Origin: Bombus terrestris | Lineage: Eukaryota; Arthropoda; Insecta; Hymenoptera; Apidae | Reading direction: 5' to 3' | DNA: 64,000 nucleotides | NCBI RefSeq assembly: GCF_910591885.1 | Contig: NC_063283.1 | Coordinates: 4,015,001 to 4,079,000 of the forward strand | In this document: positions 35,601 to 50,011 of the stretch, piece after piece | How the letters are laid out: each line of letters starts with the position of its first letter | How positions within the stretch are numbered: the first letter of the stretch is position 1 | Position numbers and translations under genes: made by a program | Notes under the pieces: model-generated | Seen by the model: the letters and a program-made list of their open reading frames with translations, nothing else | The model's database searches: none | Told to the model about the DNA's origin: nothing

Positions 35601-38600
35601 GCCATCGAAAAGGCCATCCTCTGTCACGATGCCTTGCACCATAGCATTGTCGTCCTCTGCAAATTATCATTTCCAAATGAGAAACTTCGTTGTAACGCAA
35701 ACACGTATACGTTCGAGTATGCCAAAACGAATATTGGTACAGACAGGATTTTCCTACAAAGTATCTATAGTATGTATATATTTCCTATAAAACGTAAAAC
35801 CAATCGATAAATTGTCAAGAAGTGGACACGTATATTTCTGGAGAGGATTTTTAAAAGTAGAACTTAAAAAGTATCGATGACTAAAATGGCTCGACGATCG
35901 CCCGCTGAAATATTCGTATTCGTCGACTTGATTATCCGTGAAACTGATTCAGATACATCGTCTAACGATGTTCTAGCGACCATTTATATGGTACATGTAA
36001 ATATATATGGTTGCAACAAATATCTTGTAATTTTTACATATACATATTTTTATAGAACTTTTCATCTACAAATTTCTCCCAAATGTGATCAATATAGTCG
36101 CGACAGTCGTGTCTCATCAGCTGCAATGGAATTTCAAAATGCTTCATATAATGCATAGAATATGAAGATAAAATTTGTGCATGACGAGTGTCGGAATGGT
36201 CTGGCGAGCCAGTGTACGTTCATAAAGATACGAATTTGCATAAATATCCGCATGTAGCGCATCCCATTAATATTATGATTTACAAGTGGCAATTCTCTTG
36301 CAGTTTCGAAACGGCCTGTACCAGGTGAACGATCCGCCTCTGGAGGTGGCGATCGAGAGAATTTATCGAGAGATAGATCGACGTTTTTACCGTTCCACTG
36401 CAACGAACTGGCTGCGGTGGCTCGCGTTATTGACGTAATATCGTTTCTTTCCCGGCAAAATATCGCGACGTTTCGGCGAAAATAAGCAGCACACTGGGGA
36501 ATTTGTTGCCCGCGAGAGCAAAAATATTTTTTACCGCGTCATTTCCTGGCTCCCCACGCACGCGCAGACGAAACATTTCTCAGCTACGTTCGCAAATCGC
36601 TTCGTACGAGAACAAAAAAAAAAAAAACAAAAATTTATTACGACTCCGTAACCAGGAAAATTGGCAACGAATTAATTGAATACCGGTACTCCCGTGCCAG
36701 GATGAGAGATCGTTTTATTCCCTTAATTCGATTCGAGATTGCAATAATATTTACGATGTAATAACTCTTGGTAGAACCGTGAAAGAAGCGATTGCTTGGG
36801 AACGAGTCAAAATTGTGAAAAGCTTTTCCTTTGTACGAAGCTTTCGTTTTGCGAAAATCGACTTTGAAGCTGTGAGCGGTATGCGCGCACTCGTCACGGC
36901 TTGCTTTATCAATGAAGCGTACACTCGACGATTTTCAGAGTAATCTTCTCGAGAACACGCTATATTTTTCTCCGAATATTTCTGTGTATTTCTTTTATTA
37001 CTTTCGTTCAAAGTGGCTGACTGATATCGTTATTTTTTCTTTTGCCAAACCGTTTCTACGATTCTCTACCAACCCCTTGACCAAGGCTGCACGATGGATC
37101 TGTTCTGATTTACGTAGACACATCATATTTTTCATTATTATTAACATCGTTCGCAAGTTTTAATATTTATTGTCATTGTTACTGTCATTGCTCTTAAATC
37201 ATTATCGATTTATCATCGCATAAATTTCATACTATTATCGTTCTATCAAATTATCGTTAGTCCATTCACGTTTTCGTAGAAGAGCAGATAAAATGTTATT
37301 ACAGTAAAAGTCCATTTTCATGCAAAGTCCATTTATATAATCAACTAATGACTTCTTTATTCGATTTCTCTATGAATGTATCTCGTCCATAAGTGAATTT
37401 GGGTATACGAATCTTTATACCCTTTATACAAATTTTATAGTGTTTTTCCTTTATAATATCTTCATAACACTCGTAGACCAGCGAAACTGCGAACATTCGC
37501 AAGTCTGTTACTCAACTTAATAAATCGAGAAGTTTATTTTTACAGTTCGAATAATCGCACAAAGATAAAAAGTCTCTCTAGTTGACTAAGAGACCGTTTT
37601 ATCGCTATAAAATACAATATTCGGCTCTCGTGACAATAATAATCCAACCACCTTTGGGCGAGGGTTGATAGTTTTGCCTGTGACAGTTAGGGATTGGCCT
37701 AATGCACGCACATTGACCATCCCGAGACTATTACGGGCTTACGTGTTTCGTTAATAAATGCATCGTAAAAAATATATATACGTAAGGAAAAAATGATAAC
37801 ACGTTTAAAAATATATCAAATAATTTTTGGCCATATTGCGACGGAGGACATCACGATGAAAACGACTCTCGACAAATTTCCAACCTTTTGGATAATAACG
37901 CATTCTAATACTAGACAACAGCTGGATTCACGACATGATGAAATCGGTAACGTAAAAAATGATTTGCTTATATCTGGACTTATTACCAAGCAAAGAAACC
38001 TTTTTCTTTTTACCAGAATTTTTGTCATGTGGTACGCAACTTCACGATTTAATTAGATATACGTAGTTCTTCCGCGATATAATTACACACACACTTATAA
38101 GAATTAAATAAAATAAATATTTTGTTTGGGAAAAACGAAATAAATGGGACAGAAATAGAAAACGATAGAGTATTCTTTAATCTAGAGAAAGATATCTAAA
38201 GAAAATGATCGTCTCTACTATCAGCCCTTCAAATGATGAAATCTACATTTGTATCTTATTTTTACTTTTTTTTTAAAACCTTAGAACAATACATGTAGAG
38301 AATGAATTTACGAGAAAGGAACAAGTAGGCATTTTCTGGAAGGATTTCGTCGAGTTTGTTGAACTGTTAGGTTAATATGGAAAGACAACGTACTCGACAA
38401 CTATACATACGTATACGTTGGCACGCGTAATCGCACGTAATCAGCTCGCACGGAAATCGAGCGAATCGCCTTCTATTTAGATTCAGGCAACTCGGGATAA
38501 CTTCGTTTCGTGTCTCGAGTCTCGAGGTTCGTCGACGGCCCTGCTGCTTCCGGCTGGAACGATAGATTTCCGCGGCAAACTCTCGAATCGAAAATTGTCT

Positions 38601-41600
38601 CGCTGCGAGCGGAGACGGCGAGACAAAGCGAGCGAGAGCCACCGACGAGGAAGGAAGAAAGTAGGGTAGAGCTATCTATTTCCGTCATAGCCGTCGTCTT
38701 CGTCGAGAATTACACCGTTTCGACGATTTCATAATTTCCGGACGCGCGCGCTTCCAACCCTCCCCTGGTTTCTGTAAGAAGGAAAAACTGGGTCGACGAA
38801 CTTTTACCGCCGCCGACAGAAACGCTGCCGATCTCGTTGGCCGGGATTTTCAATCGCCTGGTAATCTTTAATCGCGTAAAGGAAGGATGAAAAATGAAAG
38901 TCCAAGGAGAGAGAGAGGGGCGAGATTTTGAAAAAAAAAGAAAGAAAAAACAAAAGTCGAAATGGAAGCGGCAAGCAACTCGCGGTGCACCGTACACTTG
39001 ACATAATTCACCGTAATTGGTTGCCGCTCGTTTCTTCTTCTTCTTCTCTTTTTTACCACCGACCTCCTCTCCGCGTTTTCTCGCTGCGAAGCAATTACGC
39101 GGGCGTTCTTCATAATTAATCGAATGATACACGGCCGCGGTACCGTTTAATTTAGCATTTTTCAGCGGACGGGCAACCCCTGTGAAACTACGAAAAGAGA
39201 ACGAAAGCAAGAGAGTTCTATCGCCAGAAGTTGAGTCGGTTAATTGTCGATTACACAAAAGCCCCGAATTTCATAGCCCTTCCTTTTTCCACCCTCTCTG
39301 CTCGTTCAACTTCCTCTGCGGGATCGAGGGGACGATGGAAAGAACGAACGAATCATTCAAAGGTTTTTCCTTGCAATTAAGTGTTTTAAATCCCTCGACG
39401 GGAATCCGGGATAGGTAAATTCACCCCTCATGCTAATCGATACCCCTCGAACAAAGGAAACGATTGAACAAAGGGTTCTCCGGCTCAAACGATCTAGCTC
39501 CTGATGCGGAACTACGACCGGATGAAATTACCATTTAAGCGAGAATCGAAAATTCCCCCTTGAATGTCGGCAATTGAGCGAGAAAAGAGGTAAAATGGGA
39601 GGAAAGGGGATGCTCATTAGCTCCCGATACATCCGGAAAAATTCCCCGCCGAGTCTCGAGTGCAGTCACGCGTTCTCTAACGCAGTTCCACTTTATTTTT
39701 GTTTTCCGACTAATAGAGCTTCACCTGCTATTTAATATTTAATTCTAATTAACCAATCATTGTATAGTTTGCTTTCACTATAGAATTTGGTCGACAATGT
39801 TATCGCGTTATCAATCTCTCCTGCGCGTCCGGTCTTTTGCAGAATGCCGATTTGTTTGCATATCCGATACATGGACAATACGTGGCTTAATAATGTTAAT
39901 TAAACCTAAATCGAACCAATCAATTCTGTTAATCGAACTCCTGACAATCTACGCGACTGATAAAACGTCTAATTTACCGTCTGCAAGTATCGTCGATTTT
40001 AATCATTTTTTTGATGATCATTCGAAAGGATCAGCCTAACTTTTTGAAAGTGTTAACCGCATATTAAAGCATACTAAAGGTACGTATAAACTTTATATAA
40101 TCTTATTATTACACACCTGGTTCGAATGATCCTCGCACAACGTCGTACCTCGGCCGATCTCTTATCTTTTATCTCTTACACAAGGCAATCGATCGGCTGA
40201 TTGCTTCTCTGTATATTCTCCAGATGCTCGATTTTCATATTCCTGCGCGTTTCCTTAGAAGTCATAATTTTTTTCAGATTGCAAACACACCGAACTTTCG
40301 TGAGGTGAAAATGACTGCTTCAATCGGATTTGTCGATTTGCAAACCATTTTCGCGATGTACTCGGCTTCTTTAACAACTCCCTTTCATCGTTCAGACGAT
40401 CTTTTACCTATGCGTCATTTAACTTGTAACATAAGCTTGATATATGCTCAACTTTACTTCGCGTTATATATTTATACGATGCTTAACGTTGAGTTTCAGT
40501 TAAATCGTATTATAAGCTTAACCTTACTCCCTATATCGCCGTAATTGTTAACGCTTTTCTCTCTAATTGCCAATTGTCACTTTCCTACTCTGTAACAACC
40601 ATATCGATCCATTGATAAGATAATAAACACTTTATTATTTCTATATGCATAAGTGTAAAAATAATGATCGCCGCGGCTTAAAGCAGCTTAATTTTCCGAT
40701 TTCATTCGAAACTACCGTACGTTATGAGAGAAGTCGGAAATTCGGCGTGTCTGGAAACGAAGCTCGGCGTAAAAAGCGACACAGCGATGGAACCTGCGTG
40801 CCTGGCCCGTTTTTCCCTGCTTTATATCGAACTGTGGCCAACGCGCGCGCGATTCCATCGGCGAAATTCATTTAAAACGAACGTGCCGCGCACGAAATGG
40901 TTTATGAAACGATGGAGTTAAGTCTTGCAAGTTTTCCAGTCCCCTGTAGTTGGACTGATCGTCGGTTTACGCACAGTCGATACCAGTGTTCCCACGGAAA
41001 ATAACAGACCGTGGCCGTGGACACGCGATCTAAAAGCGTGGCGGCAGGGGAAAAGATAACGAGAGATAGAGACAGAGGGAAGGGCGCGTAAAAGGGAGGC
41101 CGATATCGAGCTTAACAAAGAATACGGTTCGCCGTTTAATTTGCTTTGTATCGCGGTACCTGGTCGATATGCGTGTGGACACTGCGGACTCGTGGTAACG
41201 ATGTCGCTGATGGGATGTCCTGTTCTTTGTTACGTACAGCGAGTCACGAAAGTATTTGAACACTTGCTATCCGTAGGAAACTTTCGAAATTGTAGAAATG
41301 TCGCAATGTGACACGCGACTGTCATGCTTATCCTGTTAAATTTTAGATTTTGAACTTTCACGACCATTGGATGGCAGATCCGCGATTCTTCGAATTTCCG
41401 TCGCGTTCGTGGTAGCACTAGTTTCACATTGTTCCGACGTTTCGTGAACGTCCGAGGTCGCTTCTTCGGAAGCTCGCCGAAAATTTCTGCCCTGACGACG
41501 ACGCGCGCACGTTCAAAAATTGAAACGCTGCACGAAAGAGAAGATTCTTTAAAATTGCGTGCAACGTATTTACGAAATCGAAGATACTTATTGGGGAAAA

Positions 41601-44600
41601 AAAAGGATTTAGAAAATTAGTACGACGATATCGGACGCTTCATATGCTCTATAATCTAGTAAAAAAGGGAATATGTATATTAAAAAGCTTCGTTAATAAG
41701 TAATTCGAATTTATAATGCATTTATGACTCTACAATCGCGTAAGAGTTACTTATTAACGATACTTACCATCAGTTTTTCATTCATCGTTAATATGTAAAT
41801 TCTAATAAAATTACGACAAATTTATAGGTAGAGATGTAAAAGTATTTAATAGAACATAAATAATCAACACGACATAAACAACATAAATAATCTTCCCTGA
41901 ATACATTAATATCATTAATAAAGTAAATCGTCGGCTATGCCAATAAATACTTTTATACCGCTCAGTAGAGATGTATGTTTTGCAAACAAAAATCCTGTAA
42001 TTCCTATGTAAATTCCTCGAATCGTCTGAAAGTTGGCTACTAAAGCCGCAATGCCGGTGTCTCATTACGGTTCTAATAAAACCTCGAAACGTATTTGCCA
42101 AAGTTTTTACAATAAGCGTCCGAACATCGTCCCGCTTCGCAGCGAGGAAAAAGCTTGTCGGGAAAGGTCTCGAATAAAAAAGCACGAGTTACCAAGTGTC
42201 AGCGAGTATGAAAGTCAAATAAATTCACCTTCGAGGAACTTAGACGACGCGTGAGAAGTCTTAAAATCCCGGGCGTAAGTCTTCGCAATTCAATTACATC
42301 GGCTTACGTTACGCAAAAACTTCTTCGAGATTCGCGGCTTACAATGGCGAGCTAAACGAACGAATCAACAGAGGTACTGTGTAAGCTTTTCATCCTTGAT
42401 CTTACGTCGATGGGTCACGATCAGAAGACACGTTCGTGCATTTACTCCTGGGAAGAACGACACATGAGCGCGTTCGAGTCGACGGTGGATCGTATCTAGG
42501 ATCTTCTTTTTACCGCAGCTTCGAGAATGACGGAAGAAGGGTGGCGAATGGTCTCCGGAGACAAGAAGGAAATCAAAGAGTCCCACGTCGTCCAATTCCC
42601 TTCCTTCGTTCGATTTTTGTTTCAAACGAGCGGACGAAGGCTGGCTAATTCGATCCAATTTCGCGCGGCTGCTTAACCGTCAACGTGCATTCCCCTCGGA
42701 CGAGTTTCAACGTAATCGACGCGCGATTCGATGACGTTGCCGATGCAAGATGTACCTTCGGTGCTCCTGTGCTCGACGAAATGGGAAAACGCTGGTTGGT
42801 TAGACTGGACGATTCGAGGGAAAGAAGCAAACGACGAAACAAACGAGTTCTTACGGGCGTAGTTATGCGCACAGTGGGTGTAGAAAGCATTCGTACGCTC
42901 GTTCGAAGCGGAATAATAAAAACGGATAAAGAAGTTGTAGAAAATTGTCCTCGCGTCCTTTTCTTAGCGGTTTCTACCGATTACGTTTCCTTTTTTTCTT
43001 TTTGAAATTCTTTCTACGCGTCATCCGGCAAACTGATCCTTCTGATTTCTCGAGGAAGTCGTTTGGTTCAATTTTAAAAAAAGTTATTCTGTTCTAAAAG
43101 AACGTACGATAATATCTTCTGCACTCGCTGTATCATGGTTCGTGCAAAGTATCTGATAGATATTATCCGCGTACAGGGCGGACAGAAAAATTAATATACT
43201 ACGCTCTAATAGATGTTATCGTAATTTATGTTAATGCATGTTAATACGTACTAGAAGAAGGAGAACGAGGAAAGTAGAGAAAGGAAGATGAGAAGTAATA
43301 AGACCAAAGAGAGCACTGTGCGTAATACAGATCAGAGAGCACTGTGCTGGCATGAGTAAGGTGCGAAGGAATGAGTGTTTATAAGGAATATTGCAAACCA
43401 AGCCCATTCTATGGTTCTCTCGAATTACAATAAATATCTATCTACATCCATTTAACACTTTGACTGCCACGCAGGACGCCACGGGAATATTTTTATTATT
43501 CAAAGCATGTAATGGCAAAATAATAATAAATTGACGATGTAAGACAACATTCTTCCCCAATGGACCGTTTATCTTATTGGTGGTCACGAGTGACCACCGT
43601 GGCGCCTTGGTAACAGTTGATAGCGACGTATTATAACAAGGCTTCGTTTATTTCAACAAAACATTCGCATTCGTTGTTTCGTCGTAAGCAAAACGCGCAG
43701 AATATATCGTTGAAACGTGTAGAAGATATTAGTAAACGGTATTTGCTCATTCCATATATAATAGTAAGGTATGTTCACACTTCTAACTTCAATTATATGA
43801 GAATAAAACAGCATTTACGATTATTTTCTAAGCTGTGTTTATAATAATATTCGTAGATTACCCGTCAAAGATATGGATGCAAACACAGTGCACCGTTAGA
43901 TGCAAGACTTGTTCTCATCTTTTTTTCATTGATGTTCTAATAAAAATGTTTAATTCTTCAATGGGGCACATTTTATTTCAAAGTATCTTCTATTTATCGG
44001 TTATATTCAAAATGCCCTAACTGTCAATTTTCATTCAATTTTTACTGACTGTAAGAAGTTCAAGCGCTCCGGTCACCAACGACCACCGTGGCAGTCAAAG
44101 CGAATATATCTTGTCCATGGACTTTTTCGATGTTGAATCGATATACACATTTTTCTTTCGTCGAAACTCGTATATCATTCTCTTGGCTCTTCTCTGTATA
44201 TAATTTTGACGTCGAATTGATCGACGCATCCATCGAATTGATACCGAATGCGATACAACGCAGAACTGATCATGGATGCGTCTATGGAATTTAAAAATCG
44301 GTCACAAAATTCTATAGTGAAGGAGAAACACAGTGGCGTAAGAAATGCGTTGTGTATCTGTGGCGTTATCAGAAATCTGCTTTTCATTTCTGCGACGCAA
44401 CGTATTGAATTTGAAAATTGCTGTTCCACGAAAGGCGAAATACATGACTTATCAGAAGCGTGTTTTCCATCTGTGATCTTCGACTGTCCAATTTTCCTTG
44501 CGTGTACGCGCTTCCATTGAAATTGAAACGATAGCTTCTTTTCCAAGGAGCAGGCTGTTTCTATTCACGCGAATTCTCGTCCATTGTAACCTAAGAGGCA

Positions 44601-47600
44601 GAGGGGCGAAAGAGAACGAGAAATCAACGTTGAAAGCGTAGAATATTAGATTAAAATCGCGCCACTCCCTAGCGTTCTCTCTTTCGAATTCTCTAAAAAG
44701 AATTCAGTCTCTCGTGGGACGCGTTAAAAGTTCTGTCTCGCGTGAAATTATTTTCAAGCGTAGCCAGAGAGCGAGCGCAAGGCAAATGATCCGGAAAAAT
44801 GCCTAGCTAAATATTAAGTTTGCATCGAGTTAAAAAGGAATCGGTAAGAGTAACAAGAGGCGGATAACGACGGAGTCTCTATCCTCGCGTTTAAAAGAAA
44901 CCAGCGAAATTTGCTCGCAAATCTAATACGTAATACAAACAATAAGGTATCTGCTTGTCTCTGGCGCGAGAAGCGAATTCGAGAGCGCTTGGCTGGCGTT
45001 GTTTCACCGCTGAAAGTGCAAGATAAACGATAATATTGTGCAACGGCGCATAATCAGCGAGAGAACAGGGACGAAAAGAATAGAGAGAGAGAGAGAGAGT
45101 CTTGCAGGATGCAGCGGGTGAACAACGAGGGAACAAACCGAGGGAACTGTTTCAAGGATGACTAGTCGAATCGGACATCCTTAGAAAAGTTTTATCATAG
45201 TCTACGTCGGCGTTGGTCGTCGACGATACGAACGCGATACGTCGCTGTTTCGTGTACACAGAAACCAATGTCCTTTCTCTTTTTCTCACTCTGTGTACGC
45301 TGCCTGTGAAATCATGGGTATTTGTAGTCTCTGGTCATCGGATTGAGATCATAGTTTCACTTTCTCACTACGATGTGTCACATGCACGTACAATGTCGAT
45401 CGATGGAAAAATTGTCTTTGCCCGTTGTACACAGTGACTCGAGAAAGTATTCCAACGTTTACCGCAGAAAATTGTTCTCAATATGTTGCGTGTATCGTAC
45501 CAAGCTTTCTGAAATTTCGCTCACGCACAGTAAAATGATTATACAGACTGTCGTGATTGTACTGGTAAAGTTTGAAACCAATACGAAAATTCATATAGAA
45601 GTTACGAGAAATTTATCGGAAACATACGCTCAGTGAAAAATGAATACACAGCATAAACGTTAATTTTAAACGTGCAATTAGCGTTAAAGACGCGTTCCAC
45701 TAAATATCGTGGCTTACCGATATAACGATCCATTGACTATTAAAATACTTGGGTGATCCTTAGCTTGTACAACAAATATCTTGCAACTGTCACATACATT
45801 TCCAGATCTGTTTCCAATATTAGCCGTGTCTCGTTATAGTAGCAATGCAATTTCAGAATTTTCCGTACGATTATACGATACGTAAAAGTTTTGTGAGAGC
45901 ATAAAATTTGAGTTGTATAAAAAGTCGTTTTTTATTTGACATTTTCCACCTATCTTTTCACCAAAAGTCAGGCCTTGCTCGCTTACGCGACTGCAGAGAC
46001 ACCCTGTATATCTTCCTTTTCCTCTCTTCCCTCCGTCGAGTGTCTGCAATTCCACACCATATCGCCTGGCTACGTTTGCTCGCGTTAAAATCAGCTGCAA
46101 ACTCTTCCCGTCTCATAATTGACCTATTTCTCGCGGACGAGGCCTCGGTGCAATATTCCACTTCGTGGCGGCCAAGTAACTCCGACGTCGACGCGAATGT
46201 AATTCGCTGCGATTCGAAGATAGAGAAGGTGGCGGAAAGAATCAGCCAGGATCCTTTTTCTTCCTCGCTGGTCGGTGTTCTGTGTCGCGGATCAACTAAA
46301 TCCCAATGAGGATCCATCTAGTTTAGATTAATTCGAATAGAGTGGAGGAACGTTGGCACGAAAAATGGACGGGTTTTGCGTTCGATCGGAGAAGTAACGC
46401 GAGGGTTCTGTATATTTGCTGGAAAATAAATAATTAGAGCCACAAATTCGTCGTCGTCGGATTAATTTACATACGTTTAATTAAATAGCTGATGTTTACG
46501 CATATGTGTGAAACTTGAATGTTTTGGAATGTGTAGAACACTTATGGAAACACAGCGATTAAGTTTAACAAACACCTTTTTTCGTTAATTATATATCGTT
46601 GCTTGGACGAACTGACTAAAAATGTCATGGCAAATTACTCGATGATTTGCAAAACACCATAGGTTCATGATTTTACAAACAAGAAAGCTACTTTTTAGAA
46701 AAGTGATTATCTAATAATTTAACAAAAAACCACGTTCACGAGAAACATCAGCAACATCGATAACGAATTGAAAAAGATAAGAAATCTTATTTTCTCGAAA
46801 TATCGGTTGGCGAGCTTGTGCAGTTGCGGAATTCACGGCTTCGATTATCTAATATGACGAATGTTTTGTTACGAAAAATTGAAATGTTGTTATCGAGATT
46901 ATTATTGAACGGCAATTGAAAATTCTAGTTGAAAATTCTAACTTTCTCATTTTCCCGGAAAAAGAACAAAAACGAGAAAAGAATCGTTTTCGTTATAAAG
47001 CCTTCAATCATTCGCCATTTTTAAACGAATTCTCTGTTTCATATTTATCGTATTTGTAACTATTAATTAATTTTTTCCAAATAACTTAATTTATCAGATT
47101 TTCATTTTTATATCGTGTTTCGACGAGTCTCGTCGTTTTAAATTCAACTTTCGAAGAACCGTATTACCTGAGGGAGGATTCGACATTTTATTTATAAGCA
47201 GATAATTTATGTAATTGCCCTGATTGGCGTATAACGAGACGCAAATTTCATAGACATTTCGATAACCCTGATTGACAGTGAATTCCAATTCCGGCACGAC
47301 TTATATTTAATTCGTAATTGCTCGCCAAACGGATATCGAGGAGTTTGAAAGACACGGATTTATCCTAAATAAGGGTTTAGTGTTCATTCGGAAAGCTTGC
47401 CTCGGAACAGCTGTAAGGAATTCAAGCGTCGAACGAATAATCGATCCTCCCCTTTGATTAAATTCGACAGAAATTCGTTATTACAGTTCCGGTTCGAGCG
47501 CAAGCCCCGAAGAACAGCAGGCCTTTAATTAAATCGTCCTAGACGTCGGTGTTCGCTGCCAGCAGGTCGTCCGTAAACTCCGCGGAAAAAGAATAATCAT

Positions 47601-49980
47601 CCTCCTTTCTTCTTCAATTAAGAGCTCTTGGAGGAAATATTCTACTTCTAGGGGCTAAATACGAATTATTGGAATCCGGTGTAATTTCATTTCATTCAGC
47701 CTCGAAGAAGACGCGACTCGGTCAAACCTTCGCAGCCTGGTCGAGGAACGGGACGAAGCGAAGCGCAGAGTAAAGAAAAAGTAAAAAAAAGGGAGGCAGA
47801 AAAAAGATAAAAAAAAATGGGAAGATGAAGATAGAAAGAAAAAGAGGCTAAATAGTATAATAGGTGCGGAATGGAGAAAGTAGAAATTCTGATTATGGCA
47901 ATGGAGAGGCGAAAGGAGTGAGCAACGCGCGACGAAAAGGAAACCGAAGAACGAAAGAGGATGAGCGAAGGAGGGGCGCGTAACCGGAGAAGCTTTCACA
48001 GGGGCAACCGGCTGCTTTCACGGAGAAAAGCTCTGACGCTCGTTAGTGGGAAAATCCAATTTAGTCGGGGAACGGTTAGCGGGAGCGATCCGCACGCGGA
48101 ATCGCGAAAACTCGAACAATACGCGTCGCGCGACCTCCTGCACCCCCGCGTGTGACAAACACCTGACGTCCGCCTGTTGCCAGACACACAGCGAGAATAT
48201 GCTCAACGAACTTGTTTTATTGATTAACAATCGAATTACGCCCAATCGTCCGGTGCATTGATTTGATTCATCGTTCTATACGGTTTTCACGCGCCTCTCG
48301 TCTATCTTTGAAATCGTCCGTCTGCCGTTTCGCTCTTTTCATCTATGTCCTATCCTTTCCTGTGTTTCACGCTCGCGATTCTTTTTAATTAGTCATAACC
48401 CACGGGATGGGCTTTAATTAATTTGATCGTGCCGCGTATCGCCGATACGGGCCACGCTCCTATCCTTTGTTCCGTGTAATTAACGAGCTTGGAAAAAAGT
48501 AATCGTCGCGCGAGTTCCGCTTCCGTGCGTCTTAGCAACCAGACGGATAATTTTATTTCTCAGGCAATCTGAGAAGAGACACGTTCTCGTGTTCGGCATC
48601 GTAAGAATTTTCGTAAGACCGGATGCGAAGTCCGCGTGCACGGCGGATTATTCAATTTGAACGTGAATCGCGTTAACGGCGTAACGCCAATTATTTATCA
48701 CCGCCGTGATAATTAATGCATAGCCGTTAATGAAAGCTCGTGGCCGGCGTGCAAGGCACAGACCGCTGACAACGTTTCCAACCTCGACCGCTCGCAACAA
48801 ATCGAAAATTCGTAATCGAGAGTCAGTCCCTGCAATGTTGCTCTCGTTTGTTGATTAACTATTCGATTGCGTTGAGCGTTGCGTTGCTTTAAATTACAAT
48901 ATATCGTGGTCGCTTCTGATACTCTGTTTTATGGATCGTTGATCATTTTGTTAGAATTGCGTCCGCATATTATCTGCTCGCGGAGTTAAACAAATTTGTT
49001 CTGTGCTGCACGAAGATTTTTCACTTGACTCGGTCTCTTCACTTTTAGATATTATCATAGTATCTACATGTACGGAGTGTTTTGCTACTGAGCTTAAAAA
49101 ATAGAAATAAGGAAAATGTCGCTCATATAGACGTTGGTTCGTTAATGGTTTATTAAATAAAAGAATTATTATAATAAAAATACAAAAAGCTGATTCCTCG
49201 TACGATAAAGAATAGAGCCAGATTGGTGATGTAAGTTGAGAACTACAGGAATGCGCTGATGTTACGACCACTGTTTTCTAAATTTACTTTAGAATTTACT
49301 ATTATTTGTGTCACTCGCTTACGACGAACGAACTTATGCAGGTAAAACACTCGTCCTTTGAGGATTGAGATTCTTGTGATAGAATTAAGAAATTAGGAAA
49401 AATGGGCCTGTTCAGGTTGGTTTCCAAGAGGTTCGTATCTTAGATGTGTACGTATAAATTAATAAGGATTTTCTATAAAATCATTTCTCAATTAATGATC
49501 GCTTCCCTTCTCTGGAAACTGGTCAGAGATCGAACGAACGAGATAATGAATAAAAAATCAATGAGTATGGAAACGAGCAGTGTAACGACATATTTCAAAA
49601 CGACGGATGCCATCCTTAAATCCTGGCTTAATTAGCCAAAGTACCGACGCGTTAAGTACACATTTTATCTCTGCCATTTTGTTCCTGTAATTTGTAATCC
49701 TCGAGTGTGAAAATCTGCGAAGCGAGAAGCATCGCGTCGGTTATGAATACGTCGAGCAGTATACTGGCTAGCAGCCAGGAGACCTCGCCCGCAAACTCCA
49801 TCGAACTCATCCTTCGTCGATGAGATGATGGCTGATTTAGGTGTTTGGAGATTAATCGACTAATCGAAAATAAAAAGCAAATTGCTCGCGCAAGAAATCT
49901 TATTATCGTCGTTTAGAAGACAAGAATATCAGCGATGTTTTAGAAGAGGATAACTATCCTTAGATTATAGTAAATAATAT

Positions 49981-50011
<31 letters not shown>

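Noticed and set aside
36291..36439. Plus-strand open frame after a CTTGCAG, reading FRNGLYQVNDPPLEVAIERI
   Set aside because: Looks exon-like but has no partner exon, no clear donor and lies in a G+C-rich patch of the ADAM intron; chance is likely.
38710..39258. 182-codon minus-strand frame
   Set aside because: Low-complexity Lys/Phe/Ser stretches come from a purine-rich tract; not protein-like.
42685..43005. 106-codon plus-strand frame
   Set aside because: No family features, no splice context, and the same G+C-rich stretch is open on the other strand too.
45908..46317. Overlapping 133- and 119-codon frames on opposite strands
   Set aside because: Mutual shadows in G+C-rich DNA; neither has a recognisable domain or start context.
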